Part shown: positions 42,366 through 50,457 of the stretch, one piece after another
Layout of the letters: each line of letters starts with the position of its first letter
Position numbering within the stretch: the stretch's first letter is position 1
From: Candidatus Zixiibacteriota bacterium
GTDB lineage: Bacteria; Zixibacteria; MSB-5A5; GN15; FEB-12
Reading direction: 5' to 3'
Length of the DNA stretch: 64,000 bases
Assembly: GCA_022571985.1 (NCBI GenBank)
Contig: JACZWU010000004.1
Span: 128,319-192,318, forward strand
Translations under genes and position numbers: made by a program
The notes under the pieces: model-generated
The model's database searches: none
Told to the model about the DNA's origin: nothing
What the model saw: only the letters and a program-made list of their open reading frames with translations

Positions 42366-43991
42366 ATGACCACTTTAATTGCGCCCAGTAAACAGCTTGG
42401 GTATTCGAACATATTTCTGGACTTTCTGGCAAATACTGAGTCAGCCAGGGAATTCTACTTGGCCGATAGCCCAAAACATGTAGTTGAGAAACTTGACAGA
42501 GTCGAATACGACCGCTCAAAGCTGATAGAGATTCTTAAAAATCAGAACAAAGAGTATAATTCGTCAGAAAAGACATTCGAGAATATTGAACTCCTAAAAG
42601 ATGCCCGGACTGTTACAGTTTTTTCAGGACAGCAGGCGGTCTTTTTCGGTGGTCCGCACTTGATAGTTATCAAAGCTGTAGCGCTGGTTAAGCAGGCCAG
42701 GGAATATTCAGAGATTCTTGGCCGTAGCGTTGTGCCCCTGTTTTGGATTGCCGGCGATGACCATGATTTCCAGGAAGCCAATCATACGATGGTATTAAAC
42801 CGCCAATCCGAAGAAATCGCAATTTCCTATGACAGCCCGCCCGATACTGAAAATCCAACCGCCGAGATAATCTTAGATAACAGTGACGAGCTGTCAAAAG
42901 CCAAGTCGCAGCTAAAAGAAGCGCTGGGGGAGACAGATTTCACGCCTAAGCTATACCAGCTGATTGATTCAGCCTACAGTAATGGCGAAACTCTTGTTTC
43001 TTCTTTTGGGAAGTTGCTGGCGGCGATAATGGCGGAGACGGGTTTGATACTTTTTTGCCCCGGAGACAAACAGGTCAAACAACATGCGGCCTCGTTTTTC
43101 AAAGCTATAGTTGAACATCAGGATGAACTTCAGCAGTTGGTAAGTCGCACAAACAGCGAAATTATTTCCCGGGGATACCACCTTCAGGTAGAAAAACCCG
43201 AAGACTCAACCCATTTGTTCTGCAATGACAATGGCCGCAAACCCGTACTGAGAAATGGTCTCGGTTTTTCAATCGGCGGTAATACTTTTACTAAAAAAGA
43301 GCTGATATCTAAGATCGAATCCGAACCTGAGAAATTTTCTCCCGATGTTATCACCCGCCCGGTTTTTCAGTCTTTTCTATTTCCGGTGGTGGCGCAGATT
43401 GGCGGGCCGGCGGAAATCGCTTATCTGGCCCAGATAAACCGAGTCTTTCAACTTTTCGACTTACCAGTGCCGGTTCATCTGAGCAGACCCTCGGTAACAT
43501 TCATCGAAAAGCGCTATGAAAAACTGATGAACGAATATGAAATAACATTCGAAGAATTGGCCGGAGACATTGAATCTGTTATTAACCGCGTCCTGGCTAA
43601 AACGTTCCCTGAAAATCTCGAAAAAGATTTCCGGAAGTTCAGAAAAAACATAGAACAGCAATTCGAAGCGTTCAAATCTGATTCACTGGAGTTTGACCAG
43701 TCACTTAAGAAATTTGCCGAGCAGACCCACGGTAAAATCGATTTCTCTCTCAAAAATTTTGAGGCCAAAGTGTTTTCATCTCACAAAAGAAAATCACAGG
43801 AAATTCGCGACCGCATCTACCGCCTGGGGCATGCAGTTTTCACCGGCAGAGGCTTTCAGGAGCGGACCCTGAACATCAGTTATTTCATTTCAAAATACGG
43901 ATTTGGATTCATTGACTTTATGCAAGAAAAAATAGACATCTCAGAAAAATCCCACCAGTTAATTTCACTTTCGGATTTCGACAGTAAATGA
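42366..43991 (+). CDS. bshC: BshC, bacillithiol biosynthesis cysteine-adding enzyme
   Basis: A protein of about 541 residues matching BshC (YllA). It shows the nucleotide-binding-like block TVFSGQQAVFFGGPHLIVIK, VVPLFWIAGDDHDFQEANH (a family hallmark), FSIGGNTFTKKEL, and RPVFQSFLFPVVAQIGGPAE, with a C-terminal coiled coil (residues 400-480). BshC is proposed to join cysteine to glucosaminyl-malate, the last step of bacillithiol synthesis. ATG at 42366 is taken; a TTG at 42351 is in frame, and neither has a strong ribosome site. Upstream, TTGCTG-17-TATGAT (42290-42318) is a possible promoter. It overlaps bshA by four bases. Confidence 0.9.
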   Translation: MTTLIAPSKQLGYSNIFLDFLANTESAREFYLADSPKHVVEKLDRVEYDRSKLIEILKNQNKEYNSSEKTFENIELLKDARTVTVFSGQQAVFFGGPHLIVIKAVALVKQAREYSEILGRSVVPLFWIAGDDHDFQEANHTMVLNRQSEEIAISYDSPPDTENPTAEIILDNSDELSKAKSQLKEALGETDFTPKLYQLIDSAYSNGETLVSSFGKLLAAIMAETGLILFCPGDKQVKQHAASFFKAIVEHQDELQQLVSRTNSEIISRGYHLQVEKPEDSTHLFCNDNGRKPVLRNGLGFSIGGNTFTKKELISKIESEPEKFSPDVITRPVFQSFLFPVVAQIGGPAEIAYLAQINRVFQLFDLPVPVHLSRPSVTFIEKRYEKLMNEYEITFEELAGDIESVINRVLAKTFPENLEKDFRKFRKNIEQQFEAFKSDSLEFDQSLKKFAEQTHGKIDFSLKNFEAKVFSSHKRKSQEIRDRIYRLGHAVFTGRGFQERTLNISYFISKYGFGFIDFMQEKIDISEKSHQLISLSDFDSK

Positions 43992-45118
43992 ATATCGGCA
44001 TTACCTGTTATCCGGTCCCCGGCGGTTCGGGGATAGTCGCTACCGAACTGGGGCAGCAACTGGCCCTGAGAGGACACCTCATTCATTTCGTAAGCTATGC
44101 TTTGCCATTTAGACTGGACCAGTATCAGGCCAACGTTTTCTACCACGGGGTAGATACTACCGCCTATCCGCTTTTTAAGTTTCCGCCGTATACTTTAACT
44201 CTGGCAGCAAAGATGGCCGAAGTTACCCGCGAATTTGATCTCGATGTAATTCACGTCCACTATGCCATCCCACACGCTACTTGCGCCTATCTTGCCAAGC
44301 AGATTCTGGCAGAGCAGGGCATAGCAATACCCAAAGTGATTACCACCCTGCACGGAACTGATATTACATTAGTAGGAGCCGATCCCTCATTTTATGACAT
44401 CACCCGCTTTTCAATTCGCTGCTCCGATGGCATCACCGCTGTTTCACATTATCTGGCCGATGAAACTAAAGAAGTCTTCAAAATTGAAAATAATATCAAA
44501 GTCATTCACAATTTTTATGATGAGGGACGTTTTAAGCCGTCTGCAACGGTCTGCCAGCGGTCGCAATTTGCAAACGACGACGAGTTTCTGTTGATGCACG
44601 TCTCAAATTTCCGGCCGGTCAAACGTACTCTTGATGTAATAGATATATTCGAAAAAGTGTCGGCGAAACTCCCGGCCAAGCTGCTGCTAATAGGTGAGGG
44701 ACCCGACACTATCTTAGCTCGCCGTCAGATAACAAAAAAAGGACTGACAGACAAGGTCATATTTTTGGGCAACCAGAACCGGGTCGAAGCGGTTTTGCCT
44801 TGTGCAGATTTGTTTCTGTTGCCATCCGAAGAAGAGTCATTCGGCCTGGCGGCGCTTGAAGCCCTGGCTTGTGGCGTCCCCGTCATAGGCACCAGCGGTA
44901 CCGGCTTGGTTGAAGTCGTTGACGACACAGTAAACGGCTACCTGCTGTCGGTCGGCGATACCACTTCGATGGCTGATAAAGCCATAAAACTTTTGCAAGA
45001 TGAAACTAAGCTTAAGAAGTTCAAAGAGTCTGCTTCAAGACTGGTGGCAGAAAAATTTAAAGCAAAAAAAATAGTAACCCAATACGAAGACTATTACGAG
45101 GAAGTCCTTGGCCGATAA
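43988..45118 (+). CDS. bshA: BshA, N-acetyl-glucosaminyl L-malate synthase
   Basis: A 376-residue GT4 glycosyltransferase. The BshA opening (NIGITCYPVPGGSGIVATEL) is characteristic, followed by ALPFRLDQYQANVFYHGV, DVIHVHYAIPHATCAYLAKQ, and the donor-binding block LLPSEEESFGLAALEALACG with its E-x7-E motif. BshA transfers GlcNAc from UDP-GlcNAc to L-malate in the cytoplasm, the first step of bacillithiol synthesis. It is flanked by bshC and bshB1, so all three genes of the pathway sit in one operon with overlaps (four bases to bshC, eleven to bshB1). Confidence 0.95.
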   Translation: MNIGITCYPVPGGSGIVATELGQQLALRGHLIHFVSYALPFRLDQYQANVFYHGVDTTAYPLFKFPPYTLTLAAKMAEVTREFDLDVIHVHYAIPHATCAYLAKQILAEQGIAIPKVITTLHGTDITLVGADPSFYDITRFSIRCSDGITAVSHYLADETKEVFKIENNIKVIHNFYDEGRFKPSATVCQRSQFANDDEFLLMHVSNFRPVKRTLDVIDIFEKVSAKLPAKLLLIGEGPDTILARRQITKKGLTDKVIFLGNQNRVEAVLPCADLFLLPSEEESFGLAALEALACGVPVIGTSGTGLVEVVDDTVNGYLLSVGDTTSMADKAIKLLQDETKLKKFKESASRLVAEKFKAKKIVTQYEDYYEEVLGR

Positions 45119-45833
45119 AAAATATAAACTCGATGTCTTAGCAATCGCCGCCCATCCTGACGATGTAGAAATCACCTGTGGCGGACTGCTCATAAAAATG
45201 GCCAAGCTCGGCCGAAAAACCGGCGTGCTGGATTTAACCCGCGGCGAAATGGGAACCTTTGGGACAGACCAAACCCGGGCCGACGAAGCGGCGGCAGCGG
45301 CAAAAATAATGGGGCTTACTTATCGCGGGAATCTTGCCATTCCTGATTCGGCCGTGGAATATAATCAGCAAAACAAATTGAAAATCGCTCAGGTTATAAG
45401 AGAGCAGGCTCCCGAGCTTGTTATTCTGCCACACTGGGTGCAGCGTCATCCCGACCACCTGGCTTGCTGCCGGCTTGGCTATGACGCTTGCTTTCTCTCT
45501 GGCTTGAAAAAAATTAAACTCGAAGGCGAGCCAATCCGCCCGCGAAAAATAATCTACGCTTCTTATTACAGAAACAGCGAGCAGTCTTTCTTAGTTGATA
45601 TAACAGACGAGTACGAACAAAAATGCGAAGCTGTCAAAGCCTATAATTCTCAGTTTGGCGACCCTAAAAATTCTCTGCAGATATTTCACCCGGGCGAATC
45701 TGTTTTTGATATTATGCAAATCCGAGGCGCCAGACTGGGCCAGCTGGCCGGAGTTAAACTTGCCGAGGCTTACAGCATCAAAGAAAATATCCTGATAGAC
45801 GATCCCCAAAAAATGCCGGTACGCTCAATTTAG
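45108..45833 (+). CDS. bshB1: BshB1, GlcNAc-malate deacetylase
   Basis: A 241-residue PIG-L/LmbE family zinc deacetylase. Visible are AIAAHPDDVEITCGG, where His and the Asp pair bind zinc, then TRGEMGTFGT, and LPHWVQRHPDHLACCRL with the third zinc histidine. BshB1 removes acetate from GlcNAc-malate to give glucosaminyl-malate, the middle step of bacillithiol synthesis. The start is TTG at 45108, which lies inside bshA and follows a GAGGAAG site; no ATG fits better. Assignment as BshB1 rather than BshB2 rests on the YRGNLAIPDSAV segment and on its neighbours. Confidence 0.92.
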   Translation: MADKKYKLDVLAIAAHPDDVEITCGGLLIKMAKLGRKTGVLDLTRGEMGTFGTDQTRADEAAAAAKIMGLTYRGNLAIPDSAVEYNQQNKLKIAQVIREQAPELVILPHWVQRHPDHLACCRLGYDACFLSGLKKIKLEGEPIRPRKIIYASYYRNSEQSFLVDITDEYEQKCEAVKAYNSQFGDPKNSLQIFHPGESVFDIMQIRGARLGQLAGVKLAEAYSIKENILIDDPQKMPVRSI

Positions 45834-45856
45834 TTCCGCGCAGTTTAAACTAACTA

Positions 45857-46564
45857 CTAAAAGTAAACCGACAGCCCGAATTTCACCCGCGAACTTGATA
45901 ACCGAAATGAATCAGTCTTGTCTTCGGTAAAGCTGCTGTTCAGAATAGTGCTGCCCTCGACAATTCGAGTTAAGTTTTCTCGCTTTGATTGTCTGTAATT
46001 TGCGACCGTATTGTACTCACCAAGTAGACTCATATTCTCTGCAAAAAACCATTCTGCTCCAAAAACTCCCGTTATTCCTGCCGACCAGGAATCATTTGTA
46101 GAATTGCTGAACCGTGCCTGGGTTCGAGAACGATTGTAGGACACACTTTCAGTATTACCATGATTAAATGATAAGGCAGGACCAAATCCATAAAATACAT
46201 TTATAGAAGCATCAGTTTTTGCGTAATAAATCTTTTGGAAACTTATACTAAGCCTACTGTTCTCAAACTCCCTTTCTCCAGGATTGAGAATTGTATCATT
46301 GAGAATTCTGAAAGATTCTGAGTCACCAAAGTCCAGAAAAAATGTTAAGCCTAACCTGTAGGCCCTGTTATCTGCAGTATGTTTCTTGATTGACAAGGTG
46401 TTGCCTTGAAACCCGCTTAAGTCAAAGCTACGGTCGATTTCAAACTGCAGTGCCCATTTGTCTTTTTTGAGTGAGTTTTCTCTGGCCGATACTGCTGATG
46501 GCATTGCAGTAATTGCTGCCAAAAAGGCAAACAAGACCATCGCGAATTTCGTAGTTCTAAACAT
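45857..46564 (-). CDS. Outer-membrane beta-barrel protein (small)
   Basis: A 235-residue protein on the reverse strand with a signal peptide (cut near SAVSA) and alternating hydrophobic beta strands that end in KFGLSVYF, with a C-terminal phenylalanine as in outer-membrane barrels. It resembles OmpA/OmpX-like or porin-family small barrels in plan but shares no diagnostic motif. The start ATG at 46564 has a perfect GGAGG six bases upstream; an in-frame GTG at 46576 is part of that ribosome site. It is convergent with bshB1, 23 bases apart, and transcribed from the same side as tRNA-Sec. Confidence 0.75.
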   Translation of the reverse strand: MFRTTKFAMVLFAFLAAITAMPSAVSARENSLKKDKWALQFEIDRSFDLSGFQGNTLSIKKHTADNRAYRLGLTFFLDFGDSESFRILNDTILNPGEREFENSRLSISFQKIYYAKTDASINVFYGFGPALSFNHGNTESVSYNRSRTQARFSNSTNDSWSAGITGVFGAEWFFAENMSLLGEYNTVANYRQSKRENLTRIVEGSTILNSSFTEDKTDSFRLSSSRVKFGLSVYF

Positions 46565-46644
46565 TATTACCTCCACGTTATTTAGAATCTGAATATACCG
46601 CTTATACTGCTGAAAGGCTGAAATTTTTCAGAACAAATTTAAAT

Positions 46645-46735
46645 CGGAAGGAGTGGGAATCGAACCCACCGGGGACAGTTATGCCCCCCACACGGCTTTG
46701 AAGACCGGGGCCGCCACCAGACAGCATCCTCTTCC
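46645..46735 (-). tRNA. selC: tRNA-Sec (anticodon UCA)
   Basis: On the reverse strand, 91 nt from GGAAG to the discriminator G, with no encoded CCA. The anticodon loop CUUCAAA gives UCA, reading UGA. The D stem has six pairs (GCUGUC/GGCGGC with wobble) instead of the usual four, and the variable arm is long (GGGG paired with CCCC). The T arm is GUGGG-UUCGAUU-CCCAC, and the acceptor stem pairs GGAAG with CUUCC. These traits identify selenocysteine tRNA. selA and selB lie about 11 kb downstream on the other strand. Confidence 0.95.
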
Positions 46736-46741
46736 AGTACT

Positions 46742-46770
46742 AAAATAAGCACAAAATAGCATTTTGTAAA
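46742..46770 (-). promoter_or_regulatory. Promoter of tRNA-Sec with internal dyad
   Basis: Read on the reverse strand: TTTACA (46770-46765), a 17-base spacer and TATTTT (46747-46742), about seven bases before the tRNA 5' end. A perfect 7-3-7 dyad, ACAAAAT-AGC-ATTTTGT (46751-46767), fills the spacer and touches the -35 element, so a repressor could bind there. Confidence 0.6.
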
Positions 46771-46799
46771 TGGCTCCGGCATAGTCACAAAATCAACTT

Positions 46800-46805
46800 T
46801 ATGAT
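46800..46805 (+). promoter_or_regulatory. -10 element of a possible leaderless recG promoter
   Basis: TATGAT at 46800-46805 ends seven bases before the ATG at 46813. The -35 region (near 46776-46782) is a poor match, so this rests on the -10 element and the lack of a ribosome site. Confidence 0.3.
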
Positions 46806-46812
46806 TGACTAA

Positions 46813-48936
46813 ATGGCCATTACGGCTCAATCTAAGGCCATGTCAGAGCTAAAACTCGATTCACCGCTGCAGTTCATCAAGGGAGTCGGCCCCAGAAAGG
46901 CCGAAGTGCTGGCCTCACACGGCATGACCACGGTCCGGGACCTGCTCTTTTATTTTCCGCGCGGCTATCTCGACCGCACTACTATCTTACCGATTAAAGA
47001 CCTGAGAGTTGACGAAATTGCCACTTTTATCGGTAAAGTAAGAGCCCACGGACAGCTCTATGGCGGCAAGCGCCGCCGCTACGAAGCCATTTTAGGAGAC
47101 GAAACCGGTGACATTCAATTAGTCTTTTTCGATGGCGCCCAGTACTGGAAAAACTTTTTCAAAAAAAACATGATTTTAGCCGCCACCGGCAGAGTCAGCT
47201 ACTACCGCGGCAAGCAGCTGATCCACCCCGACCTTGAGCGCCTTGAAGATGACAGCGACAAGTTGATACACTCCGGCCGGATTATTCCGGTCTATCCCCA
47301 AACAGCCGCGCTCAATCAGGTTGGTCTGTCCAGCAAAACGATACGTTATCTGACGAATTTGATATTTGCAAACCTCACCGAAAAATTGGCAGATTTTCTG
47401 CCCGAAGAAGTCCGCAGCGAGTTTGGTCTGATGGAGATTTTTCCGGCGATTGAAAAGATACATTATCCTGATGACCGCCAGAATATCGACATCTGTAGAA
47501 AGCGTCTCGCCTTCGATGAACTGCTCACATTCCAGTATCTTGTCTTCAGACGAAAAGAAAGAAAGAATAAAATCAGAAAAAAACATAATTTTGAAAAGCC
47601 GGGGAAACTGACCGAAAAGTTATATAGTTCGCTTCCATTCGAATTGACCAGCGGCCAGACAGAAGTACTTTCTGAAATTTTTTCTGACTTGCAGTCAAAG
47701 CAGCCAATGTCCCGTCTTTTGCAGGGAGATGTCGGCTGCGGTAAAACTGTGGTAGCTATTGCCTCAGCCGTATATGCCGCCGAAAACAATCTCCAGACAG
47801 CTTTTATGGCCCCTACAGAAATTTTGACTGACCAACATTACAATAACTGGAGCGAAACCCTGAAAGAAATGGGTATAACTTCAGCTCTGGTAACTTCAAC
47901 AACCAAAGACGCCCAGAAAAAAGAAATCGCAACGAAATGCGCCGAGGGTTCAGTCCAGATTCTTTTCGGTACCCACGCTCTGGTTTATGACTACATCGAA
48001 TTTTCCAGACTTGGTCTGGTCATCATTGATGAGCAACACCGCTTCGGAGTTGAACAGCGCAGTAAACTTTATGCCAAAGGGGATAACCCCGATCTTCTCT
48101 TGATGACAGCCACCCCGATACCCAGAACTCTGGCGCTCACTCTTTACGGAGATCTTGAAATTTCAACGATCTCAACCATGCCCCCCGGCAGAAAACCAAT
48201 CCGCACAGTCCAGAGAGAAAGCACCTCGCGTGATAAAGTTTATGAATACGTCCGGGACGAAGTTAAAAAAGGGGGACAGGCTTACATAATTTATCCGCTG
48301 ATAGAGCGCTCTGACAAAATTGAACTTCGCTCTGTGGAAGAGTCGTTTAAGGAATTGGCGGCAGATGTCTTCAGTGATTGCAGGACAGCTATAGTACACG
48401 GCCGGGTAAGACCGGCGACTCGCGAAAAAACCTTAAAACAGTTCAAAAACGGCAAAATTGATATTCTCTTTGCTACCACCGTAATTGAAGTCGGCATAGA
48501 CAATCCCAACGCCTCGATTATGATAATCGAACACGCCGAGAGATTCGGTCTGTCACAATTACATCAGCTAAGAGGCCGGGTGGGACGAGGCGAAAAAGAA
48601 TCTATCGTAGTAGCCATTGTCTATCCGACAACTTCGGACATTTCGGGCAAACGTCTTGAATATTTTGTTTCGACAAGTGATGGCTTCAAAATTTCCGAAG
48701 CAGATCTTGACCTGCGCGGTCCCGGCGAAGTGTTCGGCACCCGTCAGTCAGGATTGCCGGAATTCCGCATTGCCAATATTGCCAGAGACCAAAAACTCAT
48801 TGAAATGTCGAGCAAACTTTTAAGTAGACTTTTTGACACCAAAAACAAACTTAGTAAGGACAATGATTATATTAATATTAAAAATCACTTGGAAGAGATA
48901 AGTCAGACCAAAGAAATCCATCTGACCGGTGGATAG
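46813..48936 (+). CDS. recG: ATP-dependent DNA helicase RecG
   Basis: A 707-residue helicase. The N-terminal wedge (OB-fold) domain has FIKGVGPRKAEVLASHG and the LLFYFPRGYLDRT stretch. The helicase domains show Walker A (LLQGDVGCGKTVVAIA), motif II as DEQHRFGVEQR, motif III TATPIPRTLALTLYG and ATTVIEVGIDNPNA. RecG regresses stalled replication forks and processes Holliday junctions and R-loops. The start at 46813 has no Shine-Dalgarno sequence; ATG at 46840 (MSELKLDSPLQ) is an alternative preceded by AAGG, but that is too close. It is divergent from tRNA-Sec, and its stop is 42 bases before the likely start of the DUF1844 gene. Confidence 0.95.
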   Translation: MAITAQSKAMSELKLDSPLQFIKGVGPRKAEVLASHGMTTVRDLLFYFPRGYLDRTTILPIKDLRVDEIATFIGKVRAHGQLYGGKRRRYEAILGDETGDIQLVFFDGAQYWKNFFKKNMILAATGRVSYYRGKQLIHPDLERLEDDSDKLIHSGRIIPVYPQTAALNQVGLSSKTIRYLTNLIFANLTEKLADFLPEEVRSEFGLMEIFPAIEKIHYPDDRQNIDICRKRLAFDELLTFQYLVFRRKERKNKIRKKHNFEKPGKLTEKLYSSLPFELTSGQTEVLSEIFSDLQSKQPMSRLLQGDVGCGKTVVAIASAVYAAENNLQTAFMAPTEILTDQHYNNWSETLKEMGITSALVTSTTKDAQKKEIATKCAEGSVQILFGTHALVYDYIEFSRLGLVIIDEQHRFGVEQRSKLYAKGDNPDLLLMTATPIPRTLALTLYGDLEISTISTMPPGRKPIRTVQRESTSRDKVYEYVRDEVKKGGQAYIIYPLIERSDKIELRSVEESFKELAADVFSDCRTAIVHGRVRPATREKTLKQFKNGKIDILFATTVIEVGIDNPNASIMIIEHAERFGLSQLHQLRGRVGRGEKESIVVAIVYPTTSDISGKRLEYFVSTSDGFKISEADLDLRGPGEVFGTRQSGLPEFRIANIARDQKLIEMSSKLLSRLFDTKNKLSKDNDYINIKNHLEEISQTKEIHLTGG

Positions 48937-48978
48937 AATTCATCGGTCGTAAGTTTAAAAAAAATCGGAGCAAATAAT

Positions 48979-49329
48979 ATCTCAAACAATCCTGAAAATA
49001 TAAACGTACATCTGTTTCAGTTAATCTTTTCGCTAAAGACTGCCGCCATGCAGCAGATGGGCAAGATAGTCTCACCTGTTACAGGTGAAGTGGAAAGAGA
49101 CCTGATTATAGCTCAGACCACTATCGATATTTTGGCCATGCTTGAAACCAAAATGAAAGGCAATCTGTCAGAAGAAGAATCCGGCTTCATCAGCCGCTCG
49201 TTATATGAGTTAAGAATGAACTTTGTTGATGAAAGCAAGAAGTCAGTCTCAGCAGAAGATTCCCCAGCTAAATCCGAGGAGAAATCTGAAGATCCAAAAC
49301 CTCCTTCAGGAAAAGACAGCTCAAGTTAA
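48979..49329 (+). CDS. DUF1844 family protein with apparent AUC start
   Basis: About 116 residues. The conserved DUF1844 core runs from NVHLFQLIFSLKTAAMQQMG through LIIAQTTIDILAMLETKMKG and ends LYELRMNFVDES, followed by a polar tail. The first ATG (49048) falls inside this core, cutting off family-typical residues, so translation must begin upstream. Between the recG stop, in the same frame, and 49048 there is no ATG, GTG or TTG. A good ribosome site, CGGAGC at 48966-48971, is eight bases before an ATC codon at 48979, which I take as the start. The family's function is not known to me; it lies 3' of recG, probably co-transcribed. Confidence 0.7.
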   Translation: MSNNPENINVHLFQLIFSLKTAAMQQMGKIVSPVTGEVERDLIIAQTTIDILAMLETKMKGNLSEEESGFISRSLYELRMNFVDESKKSVSAEDSPAKSEEKSEDPKPPSGKDSSS

Positions 49330-49409
49330 TTTGGGCAGAAATTCAGCTTCTGGTGTATAATTCTCAAGCTAATTGATTACTGACCACAGGGTTACAAACC
49401 TTAATTATG

Positions 49410-49438
49410 TTGATTTGATGTCGAAATGTCGATATATT
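49410..49438 (+). promoter_or_regulatory. Promoter of murB, nearly leaderless
   Basis: TTGATT (49410-49415), a 17-base spacer and TATATT (49433-49438). The ATG at 49449 follows the -10 element by ten bases; TAAGGT in between is a weak ribosome site if it is transcribed. Confidence 0.45.
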
Positions 49439-49448
49439 TATAAGGTAC

Positions 49449-50402
49449 ATGGAAATGGTAGAAAATCTTACAGTTAAACCGAGTTTGTCTCGCTCTGAAA
49501 TGATTGAAGCTTTCGGCGCCGAACTGGATTTCGATAAAGAATTGGGGAGCTTTACAACTTTCAAAACAGGTGGATCGGCCAGGTATTTCCTCAAAGTTAA
49601 TTCTGCAAAAGCCGTTTCGGAGACTATTCAGACTTCCCATCGATACCAAATTCCTCTTTTTTTGGTGGGTGGCGGCTCAAATTTGCTGGTTTCGGATTCA
49701 GGTTTTGATGGGCTAATCTTAAAGATAGATGTAAAAGGATTAGAACTGGTCAGCGGAAATCTCATATTCTGCGGGGCCGGCGAAAATTTGATGGCTTTAG
49801 TCGATTTTTCTGCTGATAACTCGTTGACTGGTCTGGAGTTTGCTTCAGGTATCTTCGGGTCTGTTGGTGGTGCCATCTTCGGAAATGCCGGCGCCTATGG
49901 GGGTGAAATTGCTGATATTATCAAGGAAATTACTCTTGTAGATATGGACGGAAATATTAAGAAAGTTGATGCAAACTACTGCGAATTTGGCTATAGAGAC
50001 TCCCTTTTGAAGAAGTCAAATGAAGTCGTAATTGATGTTCTCTTTGAACTTTCTGCCGGAGAAAAAACAGAAATCAGGTCAAGAATTGATGAAATCCTTG
50101 CTATTAGAGAGAAAAAGCATCCTATAGAAGGCAACTCTGCCGGCAGTTTTTTCAAAAATATTCCCGACCCCAAGGAAAAATACGGGAAACTTCCTGCCGG
50201 AAGGCTTCTTGAACAGGCTGGCTGCAAGGGCCTAAAAGTAGGCGGTGCCCAGGTATATGAAAAGCACGCCAATATTATAGTAAACAGAGGCAACGCAACT
50301 TCCTCAGATATACGTAAGCTGGCGGACATAATGAAGGAGCGCGTTTCGGAAAAATTTGGTATATTACTTGAAGAAGAAGTCATTCAGATCGGCCAATTTT
50401 AG
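49449..50402 (+). CDS. murB: UDP-N-acetylenolpyruvoylglucosamine reductase
   Basis: A 317-residue FAD enzyme that reduces UDP-GlcNAc-enolpyruvate with NADPH to UDP-MurNAc, the second committed step of peptidoglycan synthesis in the cytoplasm. Motifs are FTTFKTGGSARYF (FAD entry), PLFLVGGGSNLLVSD, the FAD loop GLEFASGIFGSVGGAIFGNA, EGNSAGSFFKNI with the catalytic serine that protonates the substrate, and KVGGAQVYEKHANIIVNRG. It appears to be a stand-alone unit rather than part of a dcw cluster, and has its own promoter. Confidence 0.95.
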   Translation: MEMVENLTVKPSLSRSEMIEAFGAELDFDKELGSFTTFKTGGSARYFLKVNSAKAVSETIQTSHRYQIPLFLVGGGSNLLVSDSGFDGLILKIDVKGLELVSGNLIFCGAGENLMALVDFSADNSLTGLEFASGIFGSVGGAIFGNAGAYGGEIADIIKEITLVDMDGNIKKVDANYCEFGYRDSLLKKSNEVVIDVLFELSAGEKTEIRSRIDEILAIREKKHPIEGNSAGSFFKNIPDPKEKYGKLPAGRLLEQAGCKGLKVGGAQVYEKHANIIVNRGNATSSDIRKLADIMKERVSEKFGILLEEEVIQIGQF

Positions 50403-50457
50403 CCCTAGGAGGAGTATATAGAGAGATAGATAACTGTTTGGTATTAGCATGTAAAAC

